Notes under the pieces: model-generated
What the model was told of the DNA's origin: nothing
What the model saw: the letters and a program-made list of their open reading frames with translations, nothing else
Database searches by the model: none
DNA from: Azohydromonas caseinilytica
GTDB taxonomy: Bacteria; Pseudomonadota; Gammaproteobacteria; Burkholderiales; Burkholderiaceae_C
Reading direction: 5' to 3'
Assembly (NCBI RefSeq): GCF_012927045.1
Contig: NZ_JABBFW010000029.1
Coordinates: 1 to 64,000 of the forward strand
DNA: 64,000 bases
Shown: positions 24,278-32,201 of the stretch, piece by piece
Layout: each line of letters opens with the position of its first letter
How positions within the stretch are numbered: position 1 is the stretch's first letter
Position numbers and translations under genes: made by a program

Positions 24278-26352
24278 CAGCGGTCGCTCCCGATGGAGAT
24301 TTGCAGGTTGCCGAGTTCATCCACGCGCAGCTCGTCGCCGGGCTGCACGACCGTGGTGGAGGCGTGTTCCTCGATCAGCGCCGGGCCGGCAATGACGTTG
24401 CCCGAGCGCAGGTTGTCGCGGATGTAGACCGGCGTGTCGGCCCAGCCGCCCTGGCGGAAATACACCGGCTTGACGGCGCGCACCGCGTTCTTCTCGGGCA
24501 TTGCAGTGCCCGACTCCACGCTGTGCCTGGGCGGCTTCTTCATGGTGCCCAGCACCGTGACGCGCAGGCTCACCAGGTCGGCCGGCTCCTTGGGCGCCGA
24601 GGTGCCGTAGCGCACCTTGTGCAGCTCGTCGAACTGCTGCTTGATGGCCGAGCGGTCCCTGGACTCGAAGAAGGCCATCGGCAGGTCCACCGTGACGGCA
24701 TGCTCCTGGCCGACGTAGCGCATGTCCGCGGCGCGCTCGATCACGACGCCGTCGGGCTTGACGCCGGACTGCGCCAGCGCCGCGCGCCCCTCGTCCTCCA
24801 TCGTCCTGTAGGCGGCCTCGATCTCCTCGAACGAGACGTCGCCCAGCTTGCGGAACACCGAGCGCACGTAGTCATAGCGCAGGTCCGAGAACAGCATGCC
24901 GTAGGCCGAGAAATAGCCCGGCGCATACGGGATGAGCACCTTGCGGATGCCGATCTCGCGGGCGATGGCCGAGGCGTGCAGCGGGCCGGCGCCGCCGTAC
25001 ACCACCATCGTGAAGCTGCCCGCGTCCAGGCCGCGCTCGGTGGTCACGGCCTTCACGGCGTGCGACATCTGCGTCACGGCGATGCGCAGGATGCCGTCGG
25101 CGGCTTCCGTCGGGTCCAGGCCGAGGGGCTTGGCCACGCGCTCGCGCATCTGCTTCTGGCAGCCGTCGAGGTCGAGCTTGAGCTCACCGCCGAGGAAGTG
25201 GTCGGCGTCCAGGCGGCCCAGCAGCAGGTTGGCGTCGGTCACGGTCGGCTCGGTGCCGCCGCGGCCGTAGGCCACCGGGCCCGGGATGGAGCCGGCGCTT
25301 TGCGGACCCACGCGCAGCGCGTTGCCGGTCTCGACGCGGGCGATGGAGCCGCCGCCGGTGCCGACCTCGTGGATGTCCATCATCGGGATCTGGATCGGCA
25401 GCGCGCGCTCGTAGCCGCCGATCAGCGCCGACCCGGTGGTCAGCGGCCGGCCCTCGCTGATCACGCCGGCCTTGGCCGTGGTGCCGCCCATGTCGAAAGC
25501 GATGGCGTCGCCCATGCCCAGCTGCGCGCAGATGGCCTGCGCGCCGATCACGCCGGCCGCGGGGCCGGACTCCAGCATGCGCACGCAGCCGACCTTGGCA
25601 TGCTCCACCGGGAAGAGCCCGCCGGTGGACTGCACGATGTAGAAGTCGCCGTCGAAACCCTTGCTGCCCAGGTGGCTCTCCAGCTGGCCCAGGTACTCCG
25701 AGACGCGCGGGCCGACGTAGGCGTTGGCCACGGCGGTGGAGACGCGCTCGAACTCGCGGTACTCCTGCGAGAGCTCGTGCGAGGCGCAGACGAAGGCGCC
25801 GGGAATCTCCTCCTGGATGATCTGCTTGACGCGCTGCTCGTGCGCCGGGTTGCGGTACGAGTGCAGCAGCAGCACGGCCACGGCCTCGACACCCTCGCCC
25901 TTGAGCTCGCGCGCGAGCTCGCGCACGGCGGCCTCGTCCAGCGGCTTGTGCGTGCTGCCGTCGGCGCGCAGCCGCTCGGCCACCTCGAAGCGCAGCGAGC
26001 GCTTGACCAGCGGCGTGTGCTTGTTGAAGAACAGGTTGTAGGCGTCGGGGCGGTTGACGCGGCCGATCTCGTAGATGTCGCGGAAGCCCTCGGTGATCAG
26101 CAGTGCCGTCCTGGCGCCGTTGCGCTCCAGCAGCGTGTTGATGGCGATGGTCGAGCCGTGCAGGAACAGGTGGCCGTCGCGCCAGTCGATGTCGGCGCTG
26201 TCGATGGTGGCCTGGATGCCGTTGACGAGCTCTCCATGCGTGGACAGCGCCTTGCCGAAGAGCAGCTTGCCGCTGGCCTCGTCGAATGCGGCCATGTCGG
26301 TGAAGGTGCCGCCGATGTCAACGGCGATGCGCAGTTGGGGCTTGTTTGCCAT
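24277..26352 (-). CDS. Hydantoinase A/oxoprolinase-family subunit (HyuA-like)
   Basis: A 691-residue ATP-binding subunit of the HyuA/acetone-carboxylase beta family. The N-terminal actin-like phosphate loop reads RIAVDIGGTFTDMAAFD, a second nucleotide motif is FDMGGTTAKAGVI, and the segment GAGPLHASAIAREIGI is also typical. The length is normal for the family. It probably phosphorylates the substrate while HyuB completes the hydrolysis or carboxylation. The gene lies 28 bases after the FAH-family gene and overlaps HyuB by one base (ATGA). The clustered metal chaperone, ZIP transporter, Bug protein and porin make an uptake and catabolic operon likely. Whether it is a true hydantoinase or a carboxylase is undecided. 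Confidence 0.85.
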   Translation of the reverse strand: MANKPQLRIAVDIGGTFTDMAAFDEASGKLLFGKALSTHGELVNGIQATIDSADIDWRDGHLFLHGSTIAINTLLERNGARTALLITEGFRDIYEIGRVNRPDAYNLFFNKHTPLVKRSLRFEVAERLRADGSTHKPLDEAAVRELARELKGEGVEAVAVLLLHSYRNPAHEQRVKQIIQEEIPGAFVCASHELSQEYREFERVSTAVANAYVGPRVSEYLGQLESHLGSKGFDGDFYIVQSTGGLFPVEHAKVGCVRMLESGPAAGVIGAQAICAQLGMGDAIAFDMGGTTAKAGVISEGRPLTTGSALIGGYERALPIQIPMMDIHEVGTGGGSIARVETGNALRVGPQSAGSIPGPVAYGRGGTEPTVTDANLLLGRLDADHFLGGELKLDLDGCQKQMRERVAKPLGLDPTEAADGILRIAVTQMSHAVKAVTTERGLDAGSFTMVVYGGAGPLHASAIAREIGIRKVLIPYAPGYFSAYGMLFSDLRYDYVRSVFRKLGDVSFEEIEAAYRTMEDEGRAALAQSGVKPDGVVIERAADMRYVGQEHAVTVDLPMAFFESRDRSAIKQQFDELHKVRYGTSAPKEPADLVSLRVTVLGTMKKPPRHSVESGTAMPEKNAVRAVKPVYFRQGGWADTPVYIRDNLRSGNVIAGPALIEEHASTTVVQPGDELRVDELGNLQISIGSDR

Positions 26353-26380
26353 GGTGGTGAACCGGTTGCGTGGGAGTGCG

Positions 26381-27232
26381 TCAGGCGGCCGTGCCGACGG
26401 GGTTGCGGAGGATGCCCAGGCCGGTGATCTCGACCTCGACCACGTCGCCGTCCTTCATGTAGAGCGGGGGCTGGCGCTTGTCGCCCACGCCGCCGGGCGT
26501 GCCGGTGGCGATCACGTCGCCGGGGGACAGCGGCGTGAAGCGCGAGATGTATTCGATGACCACCGGGATGGTGAAGATCAGGTCCGACAACGAGGCCTTC
26601 TGCACGACTTCACCATTGAGGCGCGTCTGCAGCGTGAGCGCGTTGACGTCGCCAACCTCGTCGGCGGTGACCATGTACGGGCCAAAGGCGCCGGTGCCAG
26701 GGAAGTTCTTGCCCGGCGTCCACTGGTGGGTGTGGCGCTGCCAGTCACGCACCGACCCGTCGTTGAAGCAGGCATAGCCGGCGATGTGGTCGAAGGCGTC
26801 GGCCTGCGCGATGTGGCGGCCGCCCTTGCCGATGACGATGGCCAGCTCGCCCTCGTAGTCGAAGCGCTCGGAGAAGCTCGGGCGCAGCATCGTGTCGCCC
26901 GCGGCGATCAGGCTGTCGGCAAAGCGCACGAAGATGGCCGGGTAGTCCGCGTCGGCGCGCTTCATCTCCGCCACGTGGGTCTTGTAGTTCAGGCCCACGC
27001 AAAAGATCTTGCCCGGCGCCGGGATCACCGGCAGGGCCTGCACGGCGTCGAGCTGCACCTTGGTGCCGCTGCTGCGCACCGCAGCCTCCAGGTCAGCAAG
27101 CGCGCCGGCGCGCAGCACCGAGGCCAGATCAGGAAAGCGGTTCAGGAAGTCGGCCGCGGGAACAAGGTACTGGTCGCCATGGACCACGCCGTAAGCGACG
27201 CGACCTTGGTAGGTGAAGCTGGCGAGTTTCAA
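26381..27232 (-). CDS. Fumarylacetoacetate hydrolase-family protein
   Basis: A 283-residue FAH-superfamily enzyme. The N-terminal half is the variable domain (MKLASFTYQGRVAYGVVHGD). The catalytic C-terminal domain has CVGLNYKTHVAEM, the metal-ligand Glu pattern in FDYEGELAIVIGKGGR, and the downstream Asp in YACFNDGSVRDWQ, plus the conserved GDVIATGTPGGVG. Family members cleave C-C bonds of acylpyruvates, beta-diketo acids or related compounds in a Mg/Mn-dependent manner. It is the first gene of the HyuA/HyuB series and is divergent from a LysR gene 157 bases away. It may cleave the product of the HyuAB reaction. The specific reaction is not deducible. Confidence 0.9.
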   Translation of the reverse strand: MKLASFTYQGRVAYGVVHGDQYLVPAADFLNRFPDLASVLRAGALADLEAAVRSSGTKVQLDAVQALPVIPAPGKIFCVGLNYKTHVAEMKRADADYPAIFVRFADSLIAAGDTMLRPSFSERFDYEGELAIVIGKGGRHIAQADAFDHIAGYACFNDGSVRDWQRHTHQWTPGKNFPGTGAFGPYMVTADEVGDVNALTLQTRLNGEVVQKASLSDLIFTIPVVIEYISRFTPLSPGDVIATGTPGGVGDKRQPPLYMKDGDVVEVEITGLGILRNPVGTAA

Positions 27233-27328
27233 AAGTGGCTCCTCTTGTGGACCGCTGGGGTGTCGCGCCGGGGTGGGAGGGGCGCTGTCAGCGTATGGAG
27301 CGCACTGTAGAAATGCGGTGAGTTCTCG

Positions 27329-27371
27329 CCTAGATAGAATTCATAGGTTTCAGATATGCCCTGATTGGCAT
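27329..27371. promoter_or_regulatory. LysR-type operators between the FAH and LysR genes
   Basis: Two interrupted palindromes lie in the divergent spacer. The first is CCTA (27329-27332) and TAGG (27344-27347), 11 bases apart, a T-N11-A arrangement. The second is ATGCC (27356-27360) and GGCAT (27367-27371). They stand about 19 bases before the LysR start at 27390 and 96 bases or more before the FAH start, where a LysR regulator would bind to control itself and the operon. Confidence 0.5.
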
Positions 27372-27389
27372 GGAACGTAGGTGTAAACC

Positions 27390-28388
27390 ATGAACATTGC
27401 CAGCGTCCGACTATTCCTAGAGGTGGCCGAGGCAGGCAGCATCAGCAAGGTGGCCGCGCGCCGGCAGACCGTGCAGTCGCACATCAGCCGCCAGATCAGC
27501 GACTTCGAAGCGCAGTGCGGCAGCCAGCTGTTTCGGCGCACCGGGCGCGGCGTGGCGCTGACGGAAGTCGGCGAGTACACCGCCACGCGGCTGCGCCGCT
27601 GGCTGCAGGACACCGAGCAGCTCATGGACGAGCTGCGCGCGGATGCCGGCAAGGTGGTGGGCGAGGTGCGGCTGGGCATCGTGCCCACGGCCGCGCATCC
27701 GCTCATGACGCGGCTGTTCGAGCGGCTGCAGCTTGAGCATCCCGGCATCCGGCTCAACATCACGGAGGCGCAGGGCACGGAGCTCGACGCCCTGCTCGAC
27801 ACCGGCACGGTCGATCTGGCGATCCTGTTTCGCTTCCAGCGCCCGAGCGGGCGCGAGGAGAAGCTGCTGTGCGAGGCCCACACTTTCGTGGTATCCGCGC
27901 CGGGCGACGCGCTCACCAGCGCGCCCACGGTGGACTTCGCAAAGCTGGCCGGCCTCAGGCTGGTGTTGCCTCGGCGCCCCAGCCACTGGCGCCACGCCTT
28001 GGACGAGACGGCGCGCGGCCTGGGCTTCAAGCTCCAGACGGTGGTGGAAGCGGACTCGCTGACCGTGCAGAAGGAGCTCGTGATCCACACGCCCGGGCTG
28101 TACTCGGTGCTCGGCCCCTATTCGGTGAAGGCGGAGCTGGAACGTGGCCAGTTGCAGGCCAGCCGGCTGGTGAAGCCGGACCTGGTTCGTCACGTGACCT
28201 TGGGATTTCCCAGGCAGGGCAAGCTTTTTCCGGCATCCCGGGTGGTGGCGGAGACGGTGCAGCAGCTGGTGGAGTCCTGGGGGAACCAGCTCATGGAGCC
28301 CTCGACGGATATCGCGGTGGACCAGCGGCTTTCCACACCAGCGGGCACGACCCGCCGGCGTCGAGATGCCAGGACGGGCACCGCCTGA
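27390..28388 (+). CDS. LysR-family regulator of the FAH-HyuAB operon
   Basis: A 332-residue LysR protein. The HTH reads FLEVAEAGSISKVAARRQTV, then HISRQISDFEAQCGSQLF. The effector domain begins at about residue 92 (VGEVRLGIVPTAAHPLMTRL). The C-terminus after residue 305 has an extra basic tail (GTTRRRRDARTGTA) with no family counterpart, perhaps an extension into the neighbouring remnant. Divergent orientation to the FAH gene and operator-like palindromes in the spacer indicate control of that operon. The probable inducer is the operon's substrate or an intermediate. Confidence 0.85.
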   Translation: MNIASVRLFLEVAEAGSISKVAARRQTVQSHISRQISDFEAQCGSQLFRRTGRGVALTEVGEYTATRLRRWLQDTEQLMDELRADAGKVVGEVRLGIVPTAAHPLMTRLFERLQLEHPGIRLNITEAQGTELDALLDTGTVDLAILFRFQRPSGREEKLLCEAHTFVVSAPGDALTSAPTVDFAKLAGLRLVLPRRPSHWRHALDETARGLGFKLQTVVEADSLTVQKELVIHTPGLYSVLGPYSVKAELERGQLQASRLVKPDLVRHVTLGFPRQGKLFPASRVVAETVQQLVESWGNQLMEPSTDIAVDQRLSTPAGTTRRRRDARTGTA

Positions 28389-28392
28389 AAGT

Positions 28393-28604
28393 TGCCAGGC
28401 AAACCGGCTCGCCAGTTCTTCCCCGCAGCGGTTGCCCAGGTACAGGGCATCGAAGAAGCCCTTGGCATCGCGCGCCGCGATGGCGGACTCCACCGCGCGG
28501 TAGCGGTCCTCGATGGCGTTGGAAAAGTCGTCCGCGGCCATCGCGGCCGGCAGCCAGGCGGCGCCAAGGGCCAGGCCCGCGGCACCAGCAGGTGGCAGCG
28601 TGCG
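28393..28604 (-). pseudogene. Remnant of a secreted NTF2/SnoaL-like protein gene
   Basis: The minus strand reads a signal-peptide-like segment (AAGLALGAAWLPAAMAADDF) followed by NAIEDRYRAVESAIAARDAK and GFFDALYLGN, the N-terminal helix pattern of NTF2/ketosteroid-isomerase-like (DUF4440-type) domains. The reading frame then runs into the LysR 3' end without the rest of the fold. A neighbouring frame upstream (28610-28700) carries another coding-like stretch (ENAEIQTAMTCCADVLRT), so frameshifts are likely. I interpret this as a broken gene. Apart from this the 388-base gap 28389-28776 is empty. Confidence 0.35.
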
Positions 28605-28776
28605 CCCGGCCGCGTGCGCAGGACGTCGGCGCAGCAGGTCATGGCGGTCTGGATCTCGGCGTTCTCCAGCTCGGAGCCCTGCGCGCGCAGCTCGGCGCCG
28701 ACGGCGCCGGGCCGGCCGGGCCAGCCGTTTGCCGCCCCCACCCACCGCTTCAACCCCTCAGCAAGGACGCCCCACG

Positions 28777-29844
28777 ATGATCCCCACCCGAGGCTATGCC
28801 GCCGTCTCCGCCAGCTCGCCGCTGCGCCTGTTCGGCTTCGAGCGCCGCGACCCCGGTCCGAATGACGTGCAGATCGAGATCCTGTACTGCGGCGTGCGCC
28901 ACTCCGACCTGCACACCGCGCGCAACGAGTGGCAGAACACGCTGTACCCCTCGGTGCCCGGCCACGAGATCGTCGGCCGCGTGGTGGCGACCGGTGCGCT
29001 GGTCACGCGCTTCCGGGCCGGCGACCTCGCCGGCGTGGGCTGCATGGTGGACAGCTGCCGCCGCTGCGGCGCCTGCCTCGAAGGCCTGGAGCAGTATTGC
29101 GAGCCCGGCTTCACCGGCACCTACAACGGCCCCGAGCAGGGCACGGGCGCCAACACCTATGGCGGCTACGCCGAGAGCATCGTGGTGGACGAGGCCTTCG
29201 TGCTGCGCGTCACCCACGGCCTGGAGCACCTGAGCGCCGTCGCGCCGTTGATGTGCGCGGGCATCACCACCTACTCGCCGCTGCGCCAGTGGGGCGCCGG
29301 GCCGGGCAAGAAGGTGGGCATCGTCGGCCTGGGCGGGCTGGGCCACATGGGCGTGAAGATCGCGCACGCGCTGGGCGCGCAGGTGGTGCTGTTCACCACC
29401 TCGCCGGGCAAGAGCGAGGACGCCAGGCGACTGGGCGCCGACGAGGTCATCGTTTCCAGGGAGCCGGAGCAGATGGCCGCGCACGCCGACAGCTTCGACC
29501 TGATCGTGGACACCGTGGCCGCGCCGCATGACCTCGACGCCCTGCTGCTGACGCTGCGCCGCGACGGCACCCTGGTGCTGGTGGGCGCGCCGCCCACGCC
29601 GCACCCCTCGCCGCAGGTCTTCAACCTCATCTTCCGGCGCCGCCGCCTGGCGGGCTCGCTCATCGGCGGCATCGCCGAGACCCAGGAAATGCTGGACTTC
29701 TGCGGCCAGCACGGCCTCACCGCGGACATCGAGATGATCCGCATGGACCAGATCAACGAGGCCTACGAGCGCATGCTGCGCTCGGACGTGAAGTACCGCT
29801 TCGTCATCGACATGGCCTCGCTGCGCGAGCAGCCCGCGGCCTGA
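28777..29844 (+). CDS. Zinc-dependent NAD(P) alcohol dehydrogenase (YahK/CAD type)
   Basis: A 355-residue medium-chain dehydrogenase that reduces aldehydes to alcohols or the reverse. Catalytic zinc ligands appear as Cys38 (YCGVRHSD), His63 and Glu64 (PGHEIVG); a structural zinc site is formed by Cys94, Cys97, Cys100 and Cys108. The nucleotide-binding loop is VGIVGLGGLGHMGVK. The loop AGVGCMVDSC is typical for the cinnamyl-alcohol/YahK class. The start at 28777 follows AAGGAC at a normal spacing; the in-frame upstream extension reads through the pseudogene region. The gene is alone on its strand, ending 43 bases before the convergent chromate transporter gene. Confidence 0.9.
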   Translation: MIPTRGYAAVSASSPLRLFGFERRDPGPNDVQIEILYCGVRHSDLHTARNEWQNTLYPSVPGHEIVGRVVATGALVTRFRAGDLAGVGCMVDSCRRCGACLEGLEQYCEPGFTGTYNGPEQGTGANTYGGYAESIVVDEAFVLRVTHGLEHLSAVAPLMCAGITTYSPLRQWGAGPGKKVGIVGLGGLGHMGVKIAHALGAQVVLFTTSPGKSEDARRLGADEVIVSREPEQMAAHADSFDLIVDTVAAPHDLDALLLTLRRDGTLVLVGAPPTPHPSPQVFNLIFRRRRLAGSLIGGIAETQEMLDFCGQHGLTADIEMIRMDQINEAYERMLRSDVKYRFVIDMASLREQPAA

Positions 29845-29887
29845 GCCGCGGCCGCCCGGGCCGGCACCGGGCGGACGGCCCCGTCCG

Positions 29888-30472
29888 CTACACCCAGCCC
29901 AGTCCGCCCAGCAGCGCCCCGCCGGCCAGCAGCCACAGCAGGTGGATGCGTGTGCGCCACACCAGCAGCGTGACCACGGCCGACAGGCCCCAGAGCCGGG
30001 CGTCGCGCGACCAGTCGCCCGAAGCCCGGCCGAGCAGCCAGGCGGTGGACAGCAGCACGCCGACCACGATGGGCGCCATGCCCTGGCGGAAGGCGCGCAC
30101 CGACAGCCGCTCGCGGTTGCGGTGCCCCCAGCGCGTGGCCAGCAGCGTCAGCAGCGAGCTCGGCGCCAGGATGCCCACCGTGCACACCGCCACGCCCAGC
30201 GCTGCCAGCGCCAGGCTCCAGGCCGTGCCGGCGCCCGGCCCGGCGGCGTTCAGGCCCAGGTTCCAGCCCAGCAGGGCGACGAAAAGCATGTTGGGCCCCG
30301 GCGCGGCCTGCGCCAGGGTGATGGAGGCGCTGAACTGCGCCTCGCTCAGCCAGCCCTGCCCCTGCACCAGGAACCGGTGCAGGTCCGGCGCCAGCGTCAC
30401 CGCGCCGCCCACGGCCAGCAGCGACAGCGACAGCTGGTACAGCAGCAAGTGCACCCAATCGAGCAGGCTCAT
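29888..30472 (-). CDS. Chromate transporter, C-terminal-half type (short-chain ChrA)
   Basis: A 194-residue membrane protein corresponding to one half of the CHR family. Motifs include VGGAVTLAPDLHRFLV, the WLS segment and AAPGPNMLFVALLGWNLG, with about five or six helices. Short CHR proteins act as pairs, and its partner gene lies immediately upstream with a four-base ATGA overlap (30469-30472). Its role would be export of chromate or transport of another oxyanion in exchange for protons. Here the pair is coupled to a Bug protein gene, which argues for an organic or oxyanion substrate rather than chromate specifically. Confidence 0.85.
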   Translation of the reverse strand: MSLLDWVHLLLYQLSLSLLAVGGAVTLAPDLHRFLVQGQGWLSEAQFSASITLAQAAPGPNMLFVALLGWNLGLNAAGPGAGTAWSLALAALGVAVCTVGILAPSSLLTLLATRWGHRNRERLSVRAFRQGMAPIVVGVLLSTAWLLGRASGDWSRDARLWGLSAVVTLLVWRTRIHLLWLLAGGALLGGLGWV

Positions 30473-31065
30473 GAGGCCTCCCCGCGCCGCAGCCGCCGCC
30501 AGGTCAGCGCGCAGGCCACGCCGCCCAGCCCCAGCACGACCGCCACCAGCGGCAGATGCAGCAGCACCAGGGCGGCAAAGGCACCGGTGGCCACCGCGAC
30601 CACCAGCGCCAGCCCCAGCGGGTGCCGGCGCAGTTGCGCCAGCAGCTTCAGGCTGGTGCCGCCAATCAGCCCGGCCGCCACCGCGCCCATGCCGCGCAGC
30701 GCACCGACCGCGGCGGCGTGGCCGGCGAGCTGGCCGTAGAGGGTGGCCGCGGACAACAGCAGCACCAGCGGCAGCGCCAGCAGCCCGGCCAGCGCCGTGG
30801 CGGCACCGCGCCAGCCGAAATGCCGGTCGCCGAACATCAGCGCCAGGTTGCAGACGTTGGGGCCCGGCATGACCTGGGCCACGGCCCAGTCCTCCACGAA
30901 CTCCTCGTTGCCGAGCCAGCCGCGCTTCTCGACCAGCTCGCGCTGCACCACCGCCAGCACGCCGCCGAAGCCCTGCAGCGACAGCCACGAGAAGGCCCAG
31001 AACAGCTCCGGCAGCGAGCGCGGGCCGGCACGGGCCGCGAGCTGCGCAGCGGCGCGCCCGGTCAT
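30469..31065 (-). CDS. Chromate transporter, N-terminal-half type (short-chain ChrA)
   Basis: A 198-residue membrane protein. It has the CHR-family N-terminal elements LSLQGFGGVLAVVQRELVEK, RGWLGNEEFVEDWAVAQVMP and PGPNVCNLALMFG, the conserved proline/glycine-rich loop of ChrA. It is translationally coupled on both sides: its start overlaps the Bug-protein stop by four bases, and its stop overlaps the second half gene by four. The two halves together equal one full-length ChrA. This three-gene operon of binding protein, ChrA-N and ChrA-C is not a standard arrangement. Confidence 0.85.
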   Translation of the reverse strand: MTGRAAAQLAARAGPRSLPELFWAFSWLSLQGFGGVLAVVQRELVEKRGWLGNEEFVEDWAVAQVMPGPNVCNLALMFGDRHFGWRGAATALAGLLALPLVLLLSAATLYGQLAGHAAAVGALRGMGAVAAGLIGGTSLKLLAQLRRHPLGLALVVAVATGAFAALVLLHLPLVAVVLGLGGVACALTWRRLRRGEAS

Positions 31066-32042
31066 TGGAGGGTGATCTTGCGCTCGCGGATCACGCGGCC
31101 CCAGGTGGCGGACTCGCGCGCGATCTCCTGCGCCAGCGCCTCGCGCGTGCCCGGTTGCGGCGTCAACCCGTGCACGTCCAGCTCCTTCACCACCTCGGGT
31201 GCCTTGAGCACCTTCACCAGCTCGGTGTTCCAGCGCTCCAGCACCGGCTTGGGCACCTTGGACGAGGCCACGAACGCGTACCAGTTGGTGGCGCTGTAGC
31301 CGGGGTAGCCGGACTCGGCGATGGTCGGCACCTTGGGCAGCGCCGGCAGCCGCTGGGGACCGGTGCTGGCCAGCGGAATGAGCCGGCCCGACTCGATGTG
31401 CGGCAACGCCGTGGACAGCGTCGAGTAGTACGCCGCCACGCGCCCGCCCAGCAGGTCCTGCAGCGCCGGCGCACCGCCCTTGTAGGGAATGTGCGTGGTG
31501 CTGATCTTGGCCATGTCGTCCAGCAGCTCGCCGGCCATGTGCGCGGCCGAGCCCGGGCCGGTGGAGGCGTAGTCCAGCTTGCCGGGGTTCTTCTTGGCGT
31601 AGGCCACGAACTCGGCAAAGGTCTTGATGCCCAGCCCCGAATGCACCACCAGCACGTTCGGGAAGTTCACGCCCATGGTGATGGGCGCCAGGTCCTTGGC
31701 CGGGTCGTAGGGCACCTTCATCAGGTGCGGCGCGATGGTCAGCGGACCGACCGAGCCGAACAGGATCACGCTGCCGTCGGCCGGGCCCTGCGCCGCGTAC
31801 TGGTGGGCGATGTTGCCGCCCGCGCCCGGCCGGTTGTCGATCACCACCGGCACGCCCAGGTTCTCGCCCAGCTTCTTGCCGATGATGCGCGCCGCCGTGT
31901 CGGCCGCCCCGCCGGCCGCGAAGCCGACCACGATGGTCACGTTCTTCTTGGGCGGGAAGTCCTGGGCCTGCGCCCAGGCCGGCATGAGCACAGCGGCAGC
32001 GGCGCAGGCGCCGGTAACGCGCAGCAGGTCGCGCTTGTTCAT
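31062..32042 (-). CDS. Bug/TctC-family periplasmic binding protein coupled to a split ChrA transporter
   Basis: A 326-residue secreted protein. The signal peptide (MNKRDLLRVTGACAAAAVLM, cleavage near AQAQ) may be Tat-like in having Arg residues but lacks the twin-Arg motif. The mature start is NVTIVVGFAAGGAADTAARI, with the second-lobe DNRPGAGGNIAHQYAAQGPA. The stop overlaps the ChrA-N start by four bases (31062-31065). Bug proteins usually work with TctA/TctB or an unknown carrier, and the coupling here points to ChrA as a possible partner. Its control region (32098-32160) matches that of the Bug gene at 15747. It lies next to tcu genes on the same strand. Confidence 0.9.
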   Translation of the reverse strand: MNKRDLLRVTGACAAAAVLMPAWAQAQDFPPKKNVTIVVGFAAGGAADTAARIIGKKLGENLGVPVVIDNRPGAGGNIAHQYAAQGPADGSVILFGSVGPLTIAPHLMKVPYDPAKDLAPITMGVNFPNVLVVHSGLGIKTFAEFVAYAKKNPGKLDYASTGPGSAAHMAGELLDDMAKISTTHIPYKGGAPALQDLLGGRVAAYYSTLSTALPHIESGRLIPLASTGPQRLPALPKVPTIAESGYPGYSATNWYAFVASSKVPKPVLERWNTELVKVLKAPEVVKELDVHGLTPQPGTREALAQEIARESATWGRVIRERKITLQ

Positions 32043-32097
32043 GAGGTGTCTCCTGTTCAGTGGTGTCGTGGGCCGGCCATGGCGTGGCCATGCTAGG

Positions 32098-32160
32098 AAG
32101 CGCGCATTGATCCGTGAAGTGCTTTGTTTCGATGAACCAATGCGTGAGGCGCATCAATGC
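32098..32160. promoter_or_regulatory. LysR-type control region of the second Bug operon, without a neighbouring LysR gene
   Basis: The sequence CATTGATCCGTGAAGTGC (32105-32122), followed by TTTGTTTC and CAATGCGTGAGGCGCATCAA, aligns with the control region at 16771-16831 over about 60 bases at roughly 70% identity by eye. Only the operator is retained here; no LysR reading frame follows before the tcuB 3' end at 32202. It probably responds to a LysR encoded elsewhere, such as the one at 16818. Confidence 0.45.
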
Positions 32161-32201
32161 GGTGCGCCGGGTCCCGGGAAAGGCTGGCCGTGCCGCGGAC
32201 C

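Noticed and set aside
21023-24427. An 1134-codon plus-strand open frame
   Set aside because: Shadow of the HyuB, 126-aa and COG0523 genes; no motifs.
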